From Synaphobranchus kaupii (lineage: Eukaryota; Chordata; Actinopteri; Anguilliformes; Synaphobranchidae): DNA of 64,000 nt. The stretch's first letter is position 1, and the number at the start of each line of letters is the position of its first letter. Position numbers and translations under genes: made by a program. The DNA lies in assembly GCA_029718625.1 (NCBI GenBank), contig CM056376.1:119630222-119694221 (forward strand). Direction: 5' to 3'. The notes under the pieces were generated by a model. That model was not told the origin of the DNA. It made no database searches and worked only from the letters and a program-made list of their open reading frames with translations. Shown here piece by piece: positions 9,389-21,246 of this stretch.

Positions 9389-12357
9389 TACACACAGTGA
9401 CCAAAAGCAATGCAAGCTTATGCCTCATCAAAACTGCTCTTTACGATCTTATCTAGTGTCTTATTACTCACTCACTGCTAAGCAAATACTGATAGAACTC
9501 CAACTCAGAGGCAATGAGCAATGCATTCAGCAGCTAGGTATAAAGCATAGTTAATCTGCTCAAGCTGGTGTGGGCAAACAGACGCTTCATTAAATGGGTG
9601 AATGACAAATGACAAAAAGCCTCCTCACTACAAATAGACACATGCAAACTGCATAGTGTAACAGTTTAATGAAATCAATCCAGACGTAAGTGTCATAAAA
9701 AAGCAAGAAAACGTAGAGTATTCACTCAAGGAAAACAAATGTGTGGTGTTTTGTCCCCGTTTTACATAGCATCTATAGAATATACCAAATATATACAGAA
9801 TGCATAACAGTTTTTTTTATTTGCCCCCCCACCCCTTCATGTTCCGATGCTAGGGTGTGTGGATTTTACCATTTCATTTGTATTCTTTTCATTTAGTCAA
9901 AAGGGACAATGCACAGTAATCGACATATCAGCAATTATGTCAATGGCAGATTTATCTACACAGCTCATTTCCGCCTGTCGCGCTTTGGCGAGGGAATATG
10001 TGCAGACGTAGTGATAAAATATCAAAGCACGAGCATAAAATGACAGCGTACAACGATGCATCAGTTGGGACATGCTCCTTCGACCAGAGGGTTTCCACTC
10101 TTCTCAGATTGTGCTTTGCCCCTAGTGCAGTAGAGACAGAGGGGAGATTTCAGCTCTCCCAGTCTCCTCTGTGTGAGGATTTATATAATAGGGCTTACGC
10201 GTCGTAGGACAGGGCGCGTTGATTAAGGACGTGGTTTTGGTGGGTCTCCACGATGCCATTCAGATGCCAACAGCATCGGGGAGCCGTTTCAAGTGGACAA
10301 CACGGCAAAGCCTTTACTAGAAAAAGGCCTGCTTGCTAGCTTACCTCAACTGCTGCATGCATGAGTTGGCAAGGTCACAGACATTCTGCTTTTTTTCCCC
10401 AAAGATTACAAATGCTGTAATATAGCATACCAGTGGAATACAATTATCAGAAGAACTTTACAGTTATTGCCGCTCACTTTCAAGCTAGAACAGTAAGGTT
10501 AACTGCAGCAGACTTCCGTGTTCTCATCGAGTTGCATCATGGGAGTCACACAGTGCTCCAAGCTGCTCGCTCTTCATTATTCATCCGTTTAAGATCAGGG
10601 TACTGTCAAGTATGCCGGGTTCATAATGGGGATGCTAGCTAGCTAATTACTAATTAGCCATGCATGATGCATACTTGACTTCACACAGGGAGGTCTACAT
10701 AAGAAGCTATCAGATTAAGTGCTAGTTAAGCTGATTTCTTCCATATTTATTATTCTTCTGTAAGGTATTTTGTTCTTCCACTGCACTCAGTAGACTAGTG
10801 GGTGATTGACCTAGACTTTGCCAATCAATGAAAAAGAAGCACGAAGGTAACAAGTTTATCACACCCCCTCATGAATATTTATAGACAACTGAACTTTGGG
10901 ACAGCAAATCTGGACATAACCCTCTTGAGAAAAGAATTCATCAACCAACTCCAATAGACTACATTTGATCCCTCTTATAAACTCTGTTCAACTTAAATTA
11001 ACACTGATCATATCAGTATGCAGTGAATGTAAAAAAATGATTTAATCCAATTGTGTATCTGCATGAATATTAAATGTGGCTTTTGTTTTGTTTAACTAAT
11101 GAGGCAACAACAAGCAGACATGCTTCCTGTGAACAAGAAAGTATTTTAACAACAGGAATGGGAATTTGAATGATAGACCATGGGAATGACTCATCTCCAT
11201 AAACTATTTAGATTCTCGACTGTTACTTTGTGATTTAAGCAGTTTTTTAAATATTCTTACTGCGAGTGAATGCAGACACTTGACCTCTTAAACTCTGAGA
11301 ACAAGGTGGGCTGAGACTTTGGTTCCCATGATGAATCAATGCTCCTTCTCCTTTTTTAAACATGTGGCTTTAATTAACTGTATGTCCCAGGCCTGGTATC
11401 TGTGGGAAAACCATGAGGCGACATTCCTATCATTGTACCCACTGACACTTTAGCTGGAGCTTACTGCAAACATCTGATGTTATTCAGTCCATTCTATGCA
11501 ATAGGCTAGCTGGTCAGCAAAATTCATTGTTATTGCTATGACTTGGTTAAAGACTATGGCTAAGGACTATGGACCCCCGAGCTGAAAACCTGCGCTGAAA
11601 TATCTCTGCTTCCCATGAGTTCTGCACATGAAAAACACACACACAAGTCCGTGGCAATTAGAGCTTGCTGAATTCTTGCTGAACTGAATTCATAATAAGA
11701 AATCATTAAAATACTTCAATGGATAAGTATGTAAGTGTTTTCTTATAACTTTTAAAGGAACCTGTATGTATTTTACTATAATGACATGGTGAGGAAGTTC
11801 TGTAAGAAAGACTGTTTTTCCCCAGTTGACAGTAGTTGTCTTTGTACAACCATAAAAAAGATTAACAGACTACTTTCAGTTTCAAAACCATTAGCTATTA
11901 TTTCGAACTCTGTCAGTCTTTCCCTAGTGCTGATCAGTCGGCTAAATTTGAAGTGTAAGCTATACTCCTATCAAAAAGAGTGGAGGGGGGTGGGGTAGGG
12001 CATATAAAAAGAGTAAGTGCATATTAGGAGATGCACAGACAGAAGCAGACGGCATTACAGTTGTTCCTCATTCTATAATTGAAAATAAACACGCAACTGC
12101 TTTTTAATAGGGAACATTTACATAAAACAGAACTGAAAAGTGGTAGGCCTATAAACATTTTTTGAATACCCATCATCACAGTGATGTAAATTTAACCATG
12201 TGGATTTTCATTACAGCCAGTATGACGGTTATGCTGTGAGTGAGATAACCCTACCAGCTACCAGACCGAAAAGGCTCCACTAACAAACCCAGCACTTCAA
12301 GCAACATGGCAACATACTCTGCTCCAGATAGGAGTGATCTGTACACCATGGGGTGTA
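9389..12357. other. Unique AT-rich sequence, no gene seen
   Basis: No element ends or conserved coding exon recognised. The short frames at 9998-10207 and 10433-10642 match nothing I know. Confidence 0.4.
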
Positions 12358-12365
12358 CCTTTAAC

Positions 12366-13331
12366 TAAGGTTCAGTGATATTTTGAATAAATATTTTCCA
12401 ATGAACTCATATCAATATTGACAATATCACTAAATGAAATATTGAATATTTGGAATACAGTATAAATATTGTAACACAACAAATCCCTACAATTGCAAAA
12501 CGAATAACATTAACGCTGCAGTATCATTCCCATTCCCAACCTAATACAATTCAGATTTAATTGTCACACGTCAGGAACACTTTTTGCACATAGCTAGCTA
12601 GCTAGCTAGCTAGATAAACAACCAACTGATCACCACTTTATTGCTAGCCAACGACCAGACCTTTGATAGTTTAAAGACTTTAATGTTAAAATGTATTAAA
12701 AAACTAGGACAATTTACCCAGGAGATTTAATTTTACTTAAGCTACTTCAAAATACAATTGGCTCAGTGACAATGACTGGCAGGTACACATTATTATTCTT
12801 GCATTTCTGTGGTCAGAATACATAGGCTAATATAGCATGTTAAACAGAGTGCATGATTGACAGTGCCAAAGATTTTATAGACCACCAGAAGGGTGGGCTT
12901 TACCTCTGAGGATAGTCAGAGTGTAAGTCTCATCAATATTCAGATATTCAACCAATATTCAAAGGGTTTTTCAAAATTAAGTTGTGCGCAAGTTTGTATC
13001 AGGACATGATTTTGTGTCAAGTCCATTAAATGTGTCTGGACGAGTCTGCTAATTCTCCAAGTCAGGATTCCCCCTGTATTATCAAATGTTATGTCACAAT
13101 ACTGTTTTTGTAACGTTTCTGGTATCTAATGAAGTTTGGAACAAAGTTGGGAAGTTGGGGGACATAATAGAATAATAAAGCAAATTGTTACTGAAACATG
13201 TAGGGTTTTATTTTCAGCATACACATGATCAAATGCCATGGCTTGTCATTAAATATTGAATATATTCAATTATTTCAATGTTTTCCATCAATATATTGAT
13301 ATTGTAAAAATCATAATATTGCTGGACCCTA
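12366..13331. mobile_element. hAT-like non-autonomous element, AT-rich
   Basis: The left end reads TAAGGTTCAGTGATATT; the right end, reverse-complemented, reads TAGGGTCCAGCAATATT. Both continue into AATATTGAATATTT-like subterminal palindromes. The 8-bp flanks are CCTTTAAC (12358-12365) and CATTTAAC (13332-13339), 7 of 8 matching. There is no coding potential. A short AGCT tetranucleotide repeat lies inside at 12591-12614. Confidence 0.72.
12591..12614. repeat. AGCT tetranucleotide microsatellite
   Basis: Six perfect TAGC units in a row, self-complementary. Confidence 0.95.
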
Positions 13332-13339
13332 CATTTAAC

Positions 13340-14144
13340 CCACTTTTCCCTGCAGACTAAATCGGCATAAATATTATTCGGAGTAAGCCTCTCATCACCC
13401 TGTCAGGACAGTAAAAACAATGGCGTGAGTTGCGGTCTTAGACGCCGGACTGTTGACCCACAACAAGCCACGGGTGCAAGGGCTAGATGTGAATCGTGGA
13501 GAGTACACGGGGTCAGCTGATCGCCTCCTCTAGACACTGCACGTGCTTCTCGGCTTGCTGGCCTCTTTCCGCGAGACAAAAATGCCAGGGCGAATAAATG
13601 AACAATGGGGAGAAAGCCACGTGGCCGAGACAGAAAAGGCACTTTCTCAAGGCCTCGCGCTGTGGGCATTGCTTTGGAAACACCGCATTCATTCAGCGCA
13701 TGCGCTAATTACATCCATGTGCCCACACACACACGCACACACGCGCGCGCAAGGTCATGCTGAAGAGCTTTTCAACTGAAGCAGAAAGCCAAATTAAACA
13801 GAGAACTGCGACCATTTTAGAGCAGGAGGAAACTGGGCACAGCGGCATCAACACAAAACGATCTTCCTGACAATGCGCGGCTCTCTTTCCTACTGAAATA
13901 CGCCTGCACTCCGAAACGTAACTGCCCCATTCACCATTCTGTCAAACAGAGCACCAGACTGTAAGAAGTGGTGCATTCTGTGAACAATATTTTATTGAGT
14001 ATCTTTTTATGTAATGACCAACAGTTTAAATCATCGAGGGGGCAAGACAGCTTTTTTTAAAGACAACATAAAAAACTGTAAATGTTATGAATACAGGCAG
14101 CAATAAAGTTCACGACACTTTACCAACTGTTCAAAGGACAAATG
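13340..14144. other. Moderately CpG-rich unique sequence
   Basis: 13430-13680 has more CpG than its surroundings, and a small CA/CG microsatellite sits at 13725-13750. No coding exon is recognised. It may be a weak regulatory region, but there is no direct sign of that. Confidence 0.3.
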
Positions 14145-14375
14145 GCTTGTTCCTCTAACACAGCTTATTTGCTAAGCAGACACCCTGGATCAGGGACTTG
14201 ATTTAGGCTGTATATATTTGTATATACATTACTTATTCAGCTGGAAATGGACCAAAGGCATTCAGGTCATGACATTTTGCTCATGGTTATATAGGCAGTG
14301 CTGGGATTGGAACCTAAAACCTTCAGGTTACAATCCCAGTTGGCAAACCACAAGAACCACACACAACCCTAAAGG
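14145..14375 (-). mobile_element. tRNA-derived SINE
   Basis: Read on the minus strand it shows a tRNA-like head with a B-box-like GGTTCCAATCC preceded by GTAACCTGAAGG. A body like that of common fish SINEs follows (CCTGAATGCC, TTTCCAGCTG). It ends in CCAGGGTGTCTGCTTAGCAA, a decayed form of the CTGGATAAGAGCGTCTGCTAAAT tail that teleost SINEs share with L2-type LINEs. The A box is degenerate and no clean target duplication was found, so the ends are approximate. Confidence 0.72.
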
Positions 14376-15384
14376 GAACTTATGGCTACTCAACAAATAT
14401 ACAATGAATAATTACCATTTACGGTCCACATCAAATTTTATACTGATATTACATGTTTTGACAATGGCTCATTTGCGATATCCAGCCAAACAAACGTTTT
14501 ATCAGAATCTACTGCAAGAAAAAAGAGAAAGAATGTTGTTTCTCAGTCTCACTATTTTACAGTTCATAACAAACTAGCAAAACAATGCATTTTTAATGGG
14601 TGTTCTCATTAATAAATGAAAAACCGGGAACCAGATTTTTAATTGTGGTTGATTTATTTTGTAGTGGTACTACAATTCCATCCTAAATTGCCAATTGACC
14701 CTTCCAACTGGTACACCCACAAAACCCATAGAAAAATTGCATTGCTTGGTTGAGCAGACCAGAAATGGATTAACAGGAACTCATTTAGGTCTAAATAAAG
14801 AACATCCTACGGTAATGTCTGTTAAAGGCCACAATGATCATCATCTGTACACCAGAAAGATGTCATTACCAATACATTTACGAAATAAATCATTGACACA
14901 TTTATCATGCCCTCGTATGTCAACACCACAAACATATGATATATAAAAAAACATCTGTATCAACATGTCTAGTACTCAAATGTTCAGTATTAATTCCAGG
15001 GTCAATGTGCTACGAATATAGCATCTCATATGCAGGGTGTCTAACTCACAAATGCAAGCAAACATACTGCCATTTCAGTTCTTTCACATCATTCGGTGGT
15101 CAATTAAATTGTTGAATAAAGTGTAAGAAAAAAAACTATGTTTACAACCTGCTTAAATTGGCCACTGTCAGTTTACCATTAGGATGTCGCTGACAGATTT
15201 GCCAAAGGTCAAACTTTGAGAAAAGCACTCTAGTTTGATTGAACTGGCCTTTGTTTAACCTCTAGGGGTATCGTGGGACTGACGTGAAAGGCTGAACCGT
15301 TATCACAGTAGGACATGATCTCTGTTCTACTCTCTTCCACCAACAGTTGGGCCAGGATCAGCTTAAATCAACTGTAATTATAAC
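14376..15384. other. Unique sequence
   Basis: Nothing recognised; AT-rich. Confidence 0.4.
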
Positions 15385-15710
15385 CTAAGATCTTTGCCCG
15401 AAAACATTAAGCCGAATCGAATCCAGACCGTGCCAGCGCTGACTGGCCGACAGCCCTGCTATACAGTGCCCAGGAAGGGTGTGATTTTGGCGGGCAGGAT
15501 GTGGGCATCTCATCATGCACCAGCGACCCCATCTGGTCAGTCGGGCAGCCACAGTCTGCCTGCACAAGCTGCACGTATGGTGAGCTCCTCTGACTTCTGT
15601 GAGAGCTTCACTGGTGAACTGCAGAGTGAAGAGAAGCAGGAGTTTGACATTGCATGATTTGAAACTCCTGTGCACTCCAAAAAAAGAGGCGGTTGCAGCG
15701 ATGGATGTGG
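15385..15710. other. GC-richer block of unknown nature
   Basis: About 320 bp with higher GC than its flanks, open on both strands (plus 15394-15657, minus 15385-15675). Neither translation resembles a family I know, there are no clear splice sites, and no terminal repeats. It could be an old interspersed repeat body or a non-coding exon. A G-run (15727-15736) follows. Confidence 0.3.
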
Positions 15711-18700
15711 GTTATGAATATAACTGGGGGGGGGGAAATAGGGGTAATAGAAAATTGGGGTAACTCCAAAATTTATCCAGGGTCAGTTATGGGGACATTT
15801 TTCTAACTTTTTTTAATCACCATTCACATGAACACCTTAGCATAGAACTCCCCCTCCCCCATTAAAAATCTACTTCCTATCCTCATTTTTGGTCCTACAA
15901 TTTGAAATGCCCAGTTGCAAGTAACCCTAAGCCCATTTCATTGCTGTAACATCCTACTTCAATTCAGGAAGGTGCATCAAAACATGTGCAGTAAATCCAG
16001 CTGCCAGTACTTCTCGAAGTCCACCAGTGAAACGGCACAGCCACCATGACAGGCAGGAGCCTTATCAATTAGAGGGGCCACCATTGTGCGGCGAGGCGAG
16101 GGATTACCTTGCTGGCTGGTATCTATATGGATAATTATGCATTGCCCTGTAAGGCTCCTTGCCACTGTTGGCACTGTCACAGTCAAAATCCATTCCGGAC
16201 TGAGGAATCCCTGCCCTAAAACCAGTTATAGCAGGACATGCCATCTCAGATGCATGTGACATATGCCCTGCAAATCCATAACTATATTAAACTAATTATA
16301 TACTTTAAACACCGTTTTAAATGTTAAATGAACATAAATTTTTGTTCTATTATTAAAGAAAATTGATGGCTACCTGTTCACCGTAAATGAAATATGTGGA
16401 TTAATAGATTTGTATGTGGACCAGTTCAACTTTTAATGCTGCATGCAGTGTACTGAGAAGCAAAGCAAGATTGGATGAACCTAGCTGGTAAAAATTGTGT
16501 AATTAAAAGTAATTCTGAAGTGATCCCTATATAATCCAATCCAATCCCATAGCTCGATACAGGGATATATTACATGTCATAGCATGGAGCTGCAGTGCAC
16601 ATTCAAATTTAATATCAATCCAGTCTGCATCTGTAACAAAATTGGCTCACTGCAGAAACGTATAAGCCAGGCCAACTCCATTTGCCAGATTTGGTTTGAA
16701 TTTTTGGACACATTTGGTGCAGAGCTGGGTCTGTGGAGTATGAATTTTCTTTTTTCTTTTTTTTCATAGAAAATTTTGTCAATAAATTGTTTTTTTTCTC
16801 TCCTTATTTTGCTGTTAGAAATATCGCTAAAATAACTGGCAAGAGCTCTGGTTTACCTTGGAAAGCGAAAGTAAGCATGGCCGCTAAGAGTAGTGACGTA
16901 ATAGCGTACTTCAGATTTTAATGTCATTTATTTTTTCACAACTGCAAGCACACAATAAAACTAAGAATAAGGATTTTAGCACTTTCCTATGATCTGGAAT
17001 GGCCTTGGGCGATAACAGCACACTCCACCCACACTTGCATTTTTCTCTGAGTGAAACAACCAATTGAAAAACAGTATGACCAGTTCCAAACCAGACTGAC
17101 ATAAGCAGACTTAACCCCTGTCATATTCCAAGCTGCCAGTACCTTTAAAAACTTGGAAGTGTGCAGTTAGGAGATATAGTACTTAGGCCAGAGCACAGCT
17201 TTAGGAACACTCCTCTTAGGACCAAAGGATACCTGTGTGTGGAGTGTGCACCACTTTGAGCTAAGAGCAACTACACACAATTTTGCCAAGACCTGTTGTA
17301 TAGCAGGCCTTCCCAAACGTACTCAGTGACCACGCCCTAATAAATTCTAATAACTGTAACTTCTGATTTATAAAAATGTTGATCGACATTTTTATGGTAT
17401 TTTGAGGATAATTTACCCTCTTCATTGCCACATTATATGAGAAATAAGTATGCATGCGATGAAGAATACCCCATATTCATCCTAGGACTTTTATTCAGTC
17501 ATGCAGGCTCTCAGATAATAAATGCTCTCATTTAGGTTCAATATGGCAAATGACTCCTTTAGAAAAGGTTTACATATTTATTGATATTGATTTCCCCTGG
17601 CTGCCAGGATAAATCAACGGAGACCATGTTGAAAGTATGAATACCTGGTCACTGAAACCAAAATTAAGTTCAGAGACAAAGCAAATGGCAATAAGACAAA
17701 ATTGCACTGTTAAAATAAATTCAACGAAAAATATAGATTAATTAAAACGTGTTTTCAACAACCTTAGTTGTGGCTCGATAGATTGGCTATAACAAAGCCA
17801 GTAAAACACCAGCCCCTAGGACCTAGTTGGGCAATCCCTGTTAGCCTGCAATGTAGGCTATGTCAGTTACCTAAAACTCAACAAGCAGGACCTATACGAC
17901 TGTGAGGGGTCCCCAGATTTTTTACAAGGCACAGTAAACCTTTATTGGGATTTAGGGGCCAAGTGTCAAAATGGATGAATGACTGTGAAATAATATGGCA
18001 TTTACTTATTCCATAAATAAGCCGTATCAGCCGTAACCCGTCGCGAGGCACGTAGGTCAAGGGAGAACTGGATGCTAAATGTGTATGGCTACTTTTGTTT
18101 TTTGAAAACAGCGGATATGACACAGGATACCTGTTGCGCTGGAAGATCATTAACACACCCGCAGGGTATTATGGAGGAATAGGCGATCAACCAAGAATGC
18201 AACTTAAATATAATTGCATTTTGTCATACGGAAGAGTTATCTATAACGGATGAGTGCGTGTGCAGGTTCGGCATGGAATCAAAACTACTGTGGAAACGTC
18301 TTCTGATTGATATGGTAAACCATGGTACAAGGATATGGTGTTTCTCGAGTTTCTCATTACAGCATGACTAGAAACGCTGTTTAGGCTACTTTCACATTAT
18401 TTATCATGCGTCCAAGCATCATAAAACACAAAATGCAGTTTCTGGGATAACCACCTAAGCAAAATTTAAAATTTACGCCACTTCTTTTCAGAACATTATT
18501 CAGTCCATTTGGAATCTGAATCAAGGCTGTCCCAATTGTAACACCGAAGGGCGTATTAATCTGTTAGTATTTGCTGTAGGCTAAATCATAGGCCTATTAA
18601 CTTCAGTTGTCCGTCGTGAATGGTTTAATTTAGAAAGGAAATTACACATTATTAAAGTATGTCCAAAAATAAAACTAAGTTGGCCTATGTTAACAATTAA

Positions 18701-19298
18701 TTACCTTTGATGTGCTGAAATGGACTGAACAGTCACTATGCCAAGATTAAGAAAATGCATCTCAAAGCGAGATACCAAACATTGCTTTGTGTTTCACCGT
18801 GGGCAGAACTGGCTTTAATTCCTTACTTCACTTTGTAATGCACGAGAAAATAAAACGGATACACATATTTCATGTCACAAGACCTTTTCCGTGACAAGCG
18901 TATAGCATACATTGAATGTTTTTAAAGTATCACGGAGTAACGGACAACAAAACTATTTTTTATGCATCGTTAGAGCGGCTGACATGCTCACATCCTAACA
19001 TTTAAAAAATGTATACAGTGGCTACTGCAAGATATCTGACATACTTCTTGAATGATCCCGTCTCAGTACTTTATCCTTTTATGGGAATAGCATCGGCAAT
19101 GAGCCTGCATTTAAAGTTCGACGGTTACAAATTATCTACCCCTATTTTTTTAAATAAAACGGGGCGAGATAATCCCAGAAGCCAAATAATTTCAGAAAAC
19201 GTCACAACAATAACATGTGCAATAGGCACGATTATTTTCTAAACATCTTATCTGCAACACTCGCGTGCAGTGCACGCGCAACTGGTTGATGAGAACTT
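15711..19298. other. Long stretch without a recognised gene
   Basis: AT-rich unique sequence. Short frames on both strands look random. If the minus-strand exon at 19334-19463 is real, this is its first intron. Confidence 0.4.
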
Positions 19299-19333
19299 TC
19301 AAACTACAAAGAGCGGCGCGTGCGCTGATTTAC

Positions 19334-19463
19334 CTTGTTCTCTGCTTTCTCCGCTCACAGTTTCCAGTATGGTGTTCAGTAGTAGCAGAAATATGAATAA
19401 TATCGAACGTCCACATTCCGTCGATATAATGGGAATCTTTTTCTGCCTATGTTTGGTGTACAT
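19334..19463 (-). CDS. Candidate first coding exon of a secreted or membrane protein (signal peptide)
   Basis: On the minus strand an ATG at 19463 opens a 43-codon frame that ends at a splice donor (CAAG followed by GTAAATC) in phase 1. The peptide has a basic N-terminal region (KHRQKK), then a hydrophobic core ILFIFLLLLNTILE, then small polar residues VSGES: the layout of a cleavable signal peptide with a rather long n-region. The frame is open further upstream to another ATG at 19559, but that extension looks like leader sequence. The surrounding about 350 bp is CpG-rich, as expected of a promoter. I do not recognise the protein, and no second exon was found to the left. It could still be a chance frame. 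Confidence 0.42.
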
Positions 19464-19559
19464 CACTAGTCCTCTAAGTACCGCTTGCCGTCTCCTCTCT
19501 CCCCCTCGTTGGTCGCACTCACTGATTCCTTTCGCTCTCGATAGGAAACAGGGGCACAC

Positions 19560-20316
19560 AGGAAAACAAGAAATGGATCTCCTGGTGAGCGCGAGCTCTG
19601 CTCTGTTGCCCGCGCAGAGAGTGACGCCACGAGTCAGATTTCGGTTTAACAGCGGATTAAATAAATCTACTAAACGGCAGAATGAAAACGGTTTTCCCTA
19701 ATGTCCATTTAGATTAATACATTGAATGTATTAACAGATGTATACAGCTTTAACATCGTCAAAGGTAAAACAATACTTTGGCATTGGTGCTTGGCAATAT
19801 GCATAGGCCTATGTAAGCCTACTGATCTAGAGTGCCCAATAAATCTTAAACACAAATCACTGTTCTGACTCATTTTTGCTCGCTTTTTTTATGATGTGGC
19901 CAATGCACAAAGTCACAGGAAAATAAATCTTTTTCACTCACAGTCCAAATGCAAATTCCATTTAAGAATGCACATTTCTTTAGAAAGGGTTTATCTTTAT
20001 TCCGTGGAAGACAATCTCCTGCCAAATGTATTTTTCCCCATTTATAAGAACAGCACCTTTCATTAGGCTCAGTACTGGCATTTCCACCAGTACTAAGTAA
20101 TTGAGAAAATTAAATCAGCCTGCAAACCTGTGTCAATGAGGCATTTGTCTAAAAAGCTATCCATCCTCTTTAATGTTGAAAATAAGCCATTACTAAGACT
20201 TTAATTAAGGCAAACTCTGACACATCTGACTAAAAAGTAATGGAATTAATTTATTTTAGCAGATGAGCTTGTACATCGTATTCACCATTAATCTGCAATG
20301 GAGTGTAGAATGGGTT
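19560..20316. other. CpG-rich upstream segment, then unique sequence
   Basis: 19560-19640 keeps the high CpG of the candidate exon and could be its promoter. Beyond that it is AT-rich with nothing recognised. Confidence 0.35.
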
Positions 20317-20340
20317 GGGGGGGGGGGGGGGGGGGGGGGG
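20317..20340 (+). repeat. Poly-G tract (24 G)
   Basis: Uninterrupted G run, C-rich on the other strand; prone to slippage and quadruplex folding. Confidence 0.95.
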
Positions 20341-21187
20341 CGGTTGCTGTGACTGAAAAGAGCTTACAGACATTTGAGAAACCGGGAGCATTGCTGTAAG
20401 GAACGGTCACTGAAAAAGATATCCATGCAGCACTGCAGTTGATTCCTTTTCATTGTTAACTTGTAAGCCTGAAGATGATAGCGATGATTTTGGAAATGCT
20501 TTAATGTCAACAACCTTTGTGTTCCACACTATTTAGCATCAAATCAAACATTATTATTATTAGTTCATTGTAGCGGAATGAAACAATGTACAGTGGAAGA
20601 GAGAGAAAGAGACAGAGAGAGACAGTTTCAGCTGTGTGTCAGGTATAACTGAACCTCACCCATTCACCATGTAGGGGCCTCTGTCTGGATGTTGTCTGTG
20701 GTTAAAAGCAAAAAGACTGCACAAAATATATAAAAAAACAAAGACAAGTTCACTGATCACAGAACATTGTCCTCTTCTTCCCATCTTTGAATTCTGTTGC
20801 CAAAGAATAATTACTGCAGCAATCTGAAGTACGCGGAGAGACTGATGATCCTATCAAGCTGAATGCAATGCCTTTCAGTGTGAGGGTGGCATGTCTATTT
20901 GTTTAGACTCTTGGATGTGTGTCTGTTTGAATAGATAATGGCTATTGTAAAGTGTTTAGAGTACAATCTTATTCCTGCTCCGATCACCATTTATTAATTT
21001 TACACTAGGTTGTATATATTTATGTTATCCCTGGCTCCGTAGATGTGAGAATCCAAGGTAAATGTCTGGGTTTTAACACCCAAAAACAAATAATCTAGCC
21101 AATTATATGTGGCTGTAAAAACGAGTGTGGAAAAGGCAGAAAAACACAAAAGCACATCCCTGAAGTTTTTCTAAAGTCTCTTCAACA
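20341..21187. other. Unique sequence
   Basis: Nothing recognised. Confidence 0.4.
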
Positions 21188-21199
21188 GATATATATATC

Positions 21200-21242
<43 letters not shown>
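21188..21242 (+). repeat. Compound AT/AG microsatellite
   Basis: About 13 AT units with one C interruption, followed by about 14 AG units. Confidence 0.95.

Positions 21243-21246
<4 letters not shown>

Noticed and set aside
15385..15675. Opposing frames in a GC-richer block
   Set aside because: No splice sites, no family match and no terminal repeats; kept only as an unknown block.
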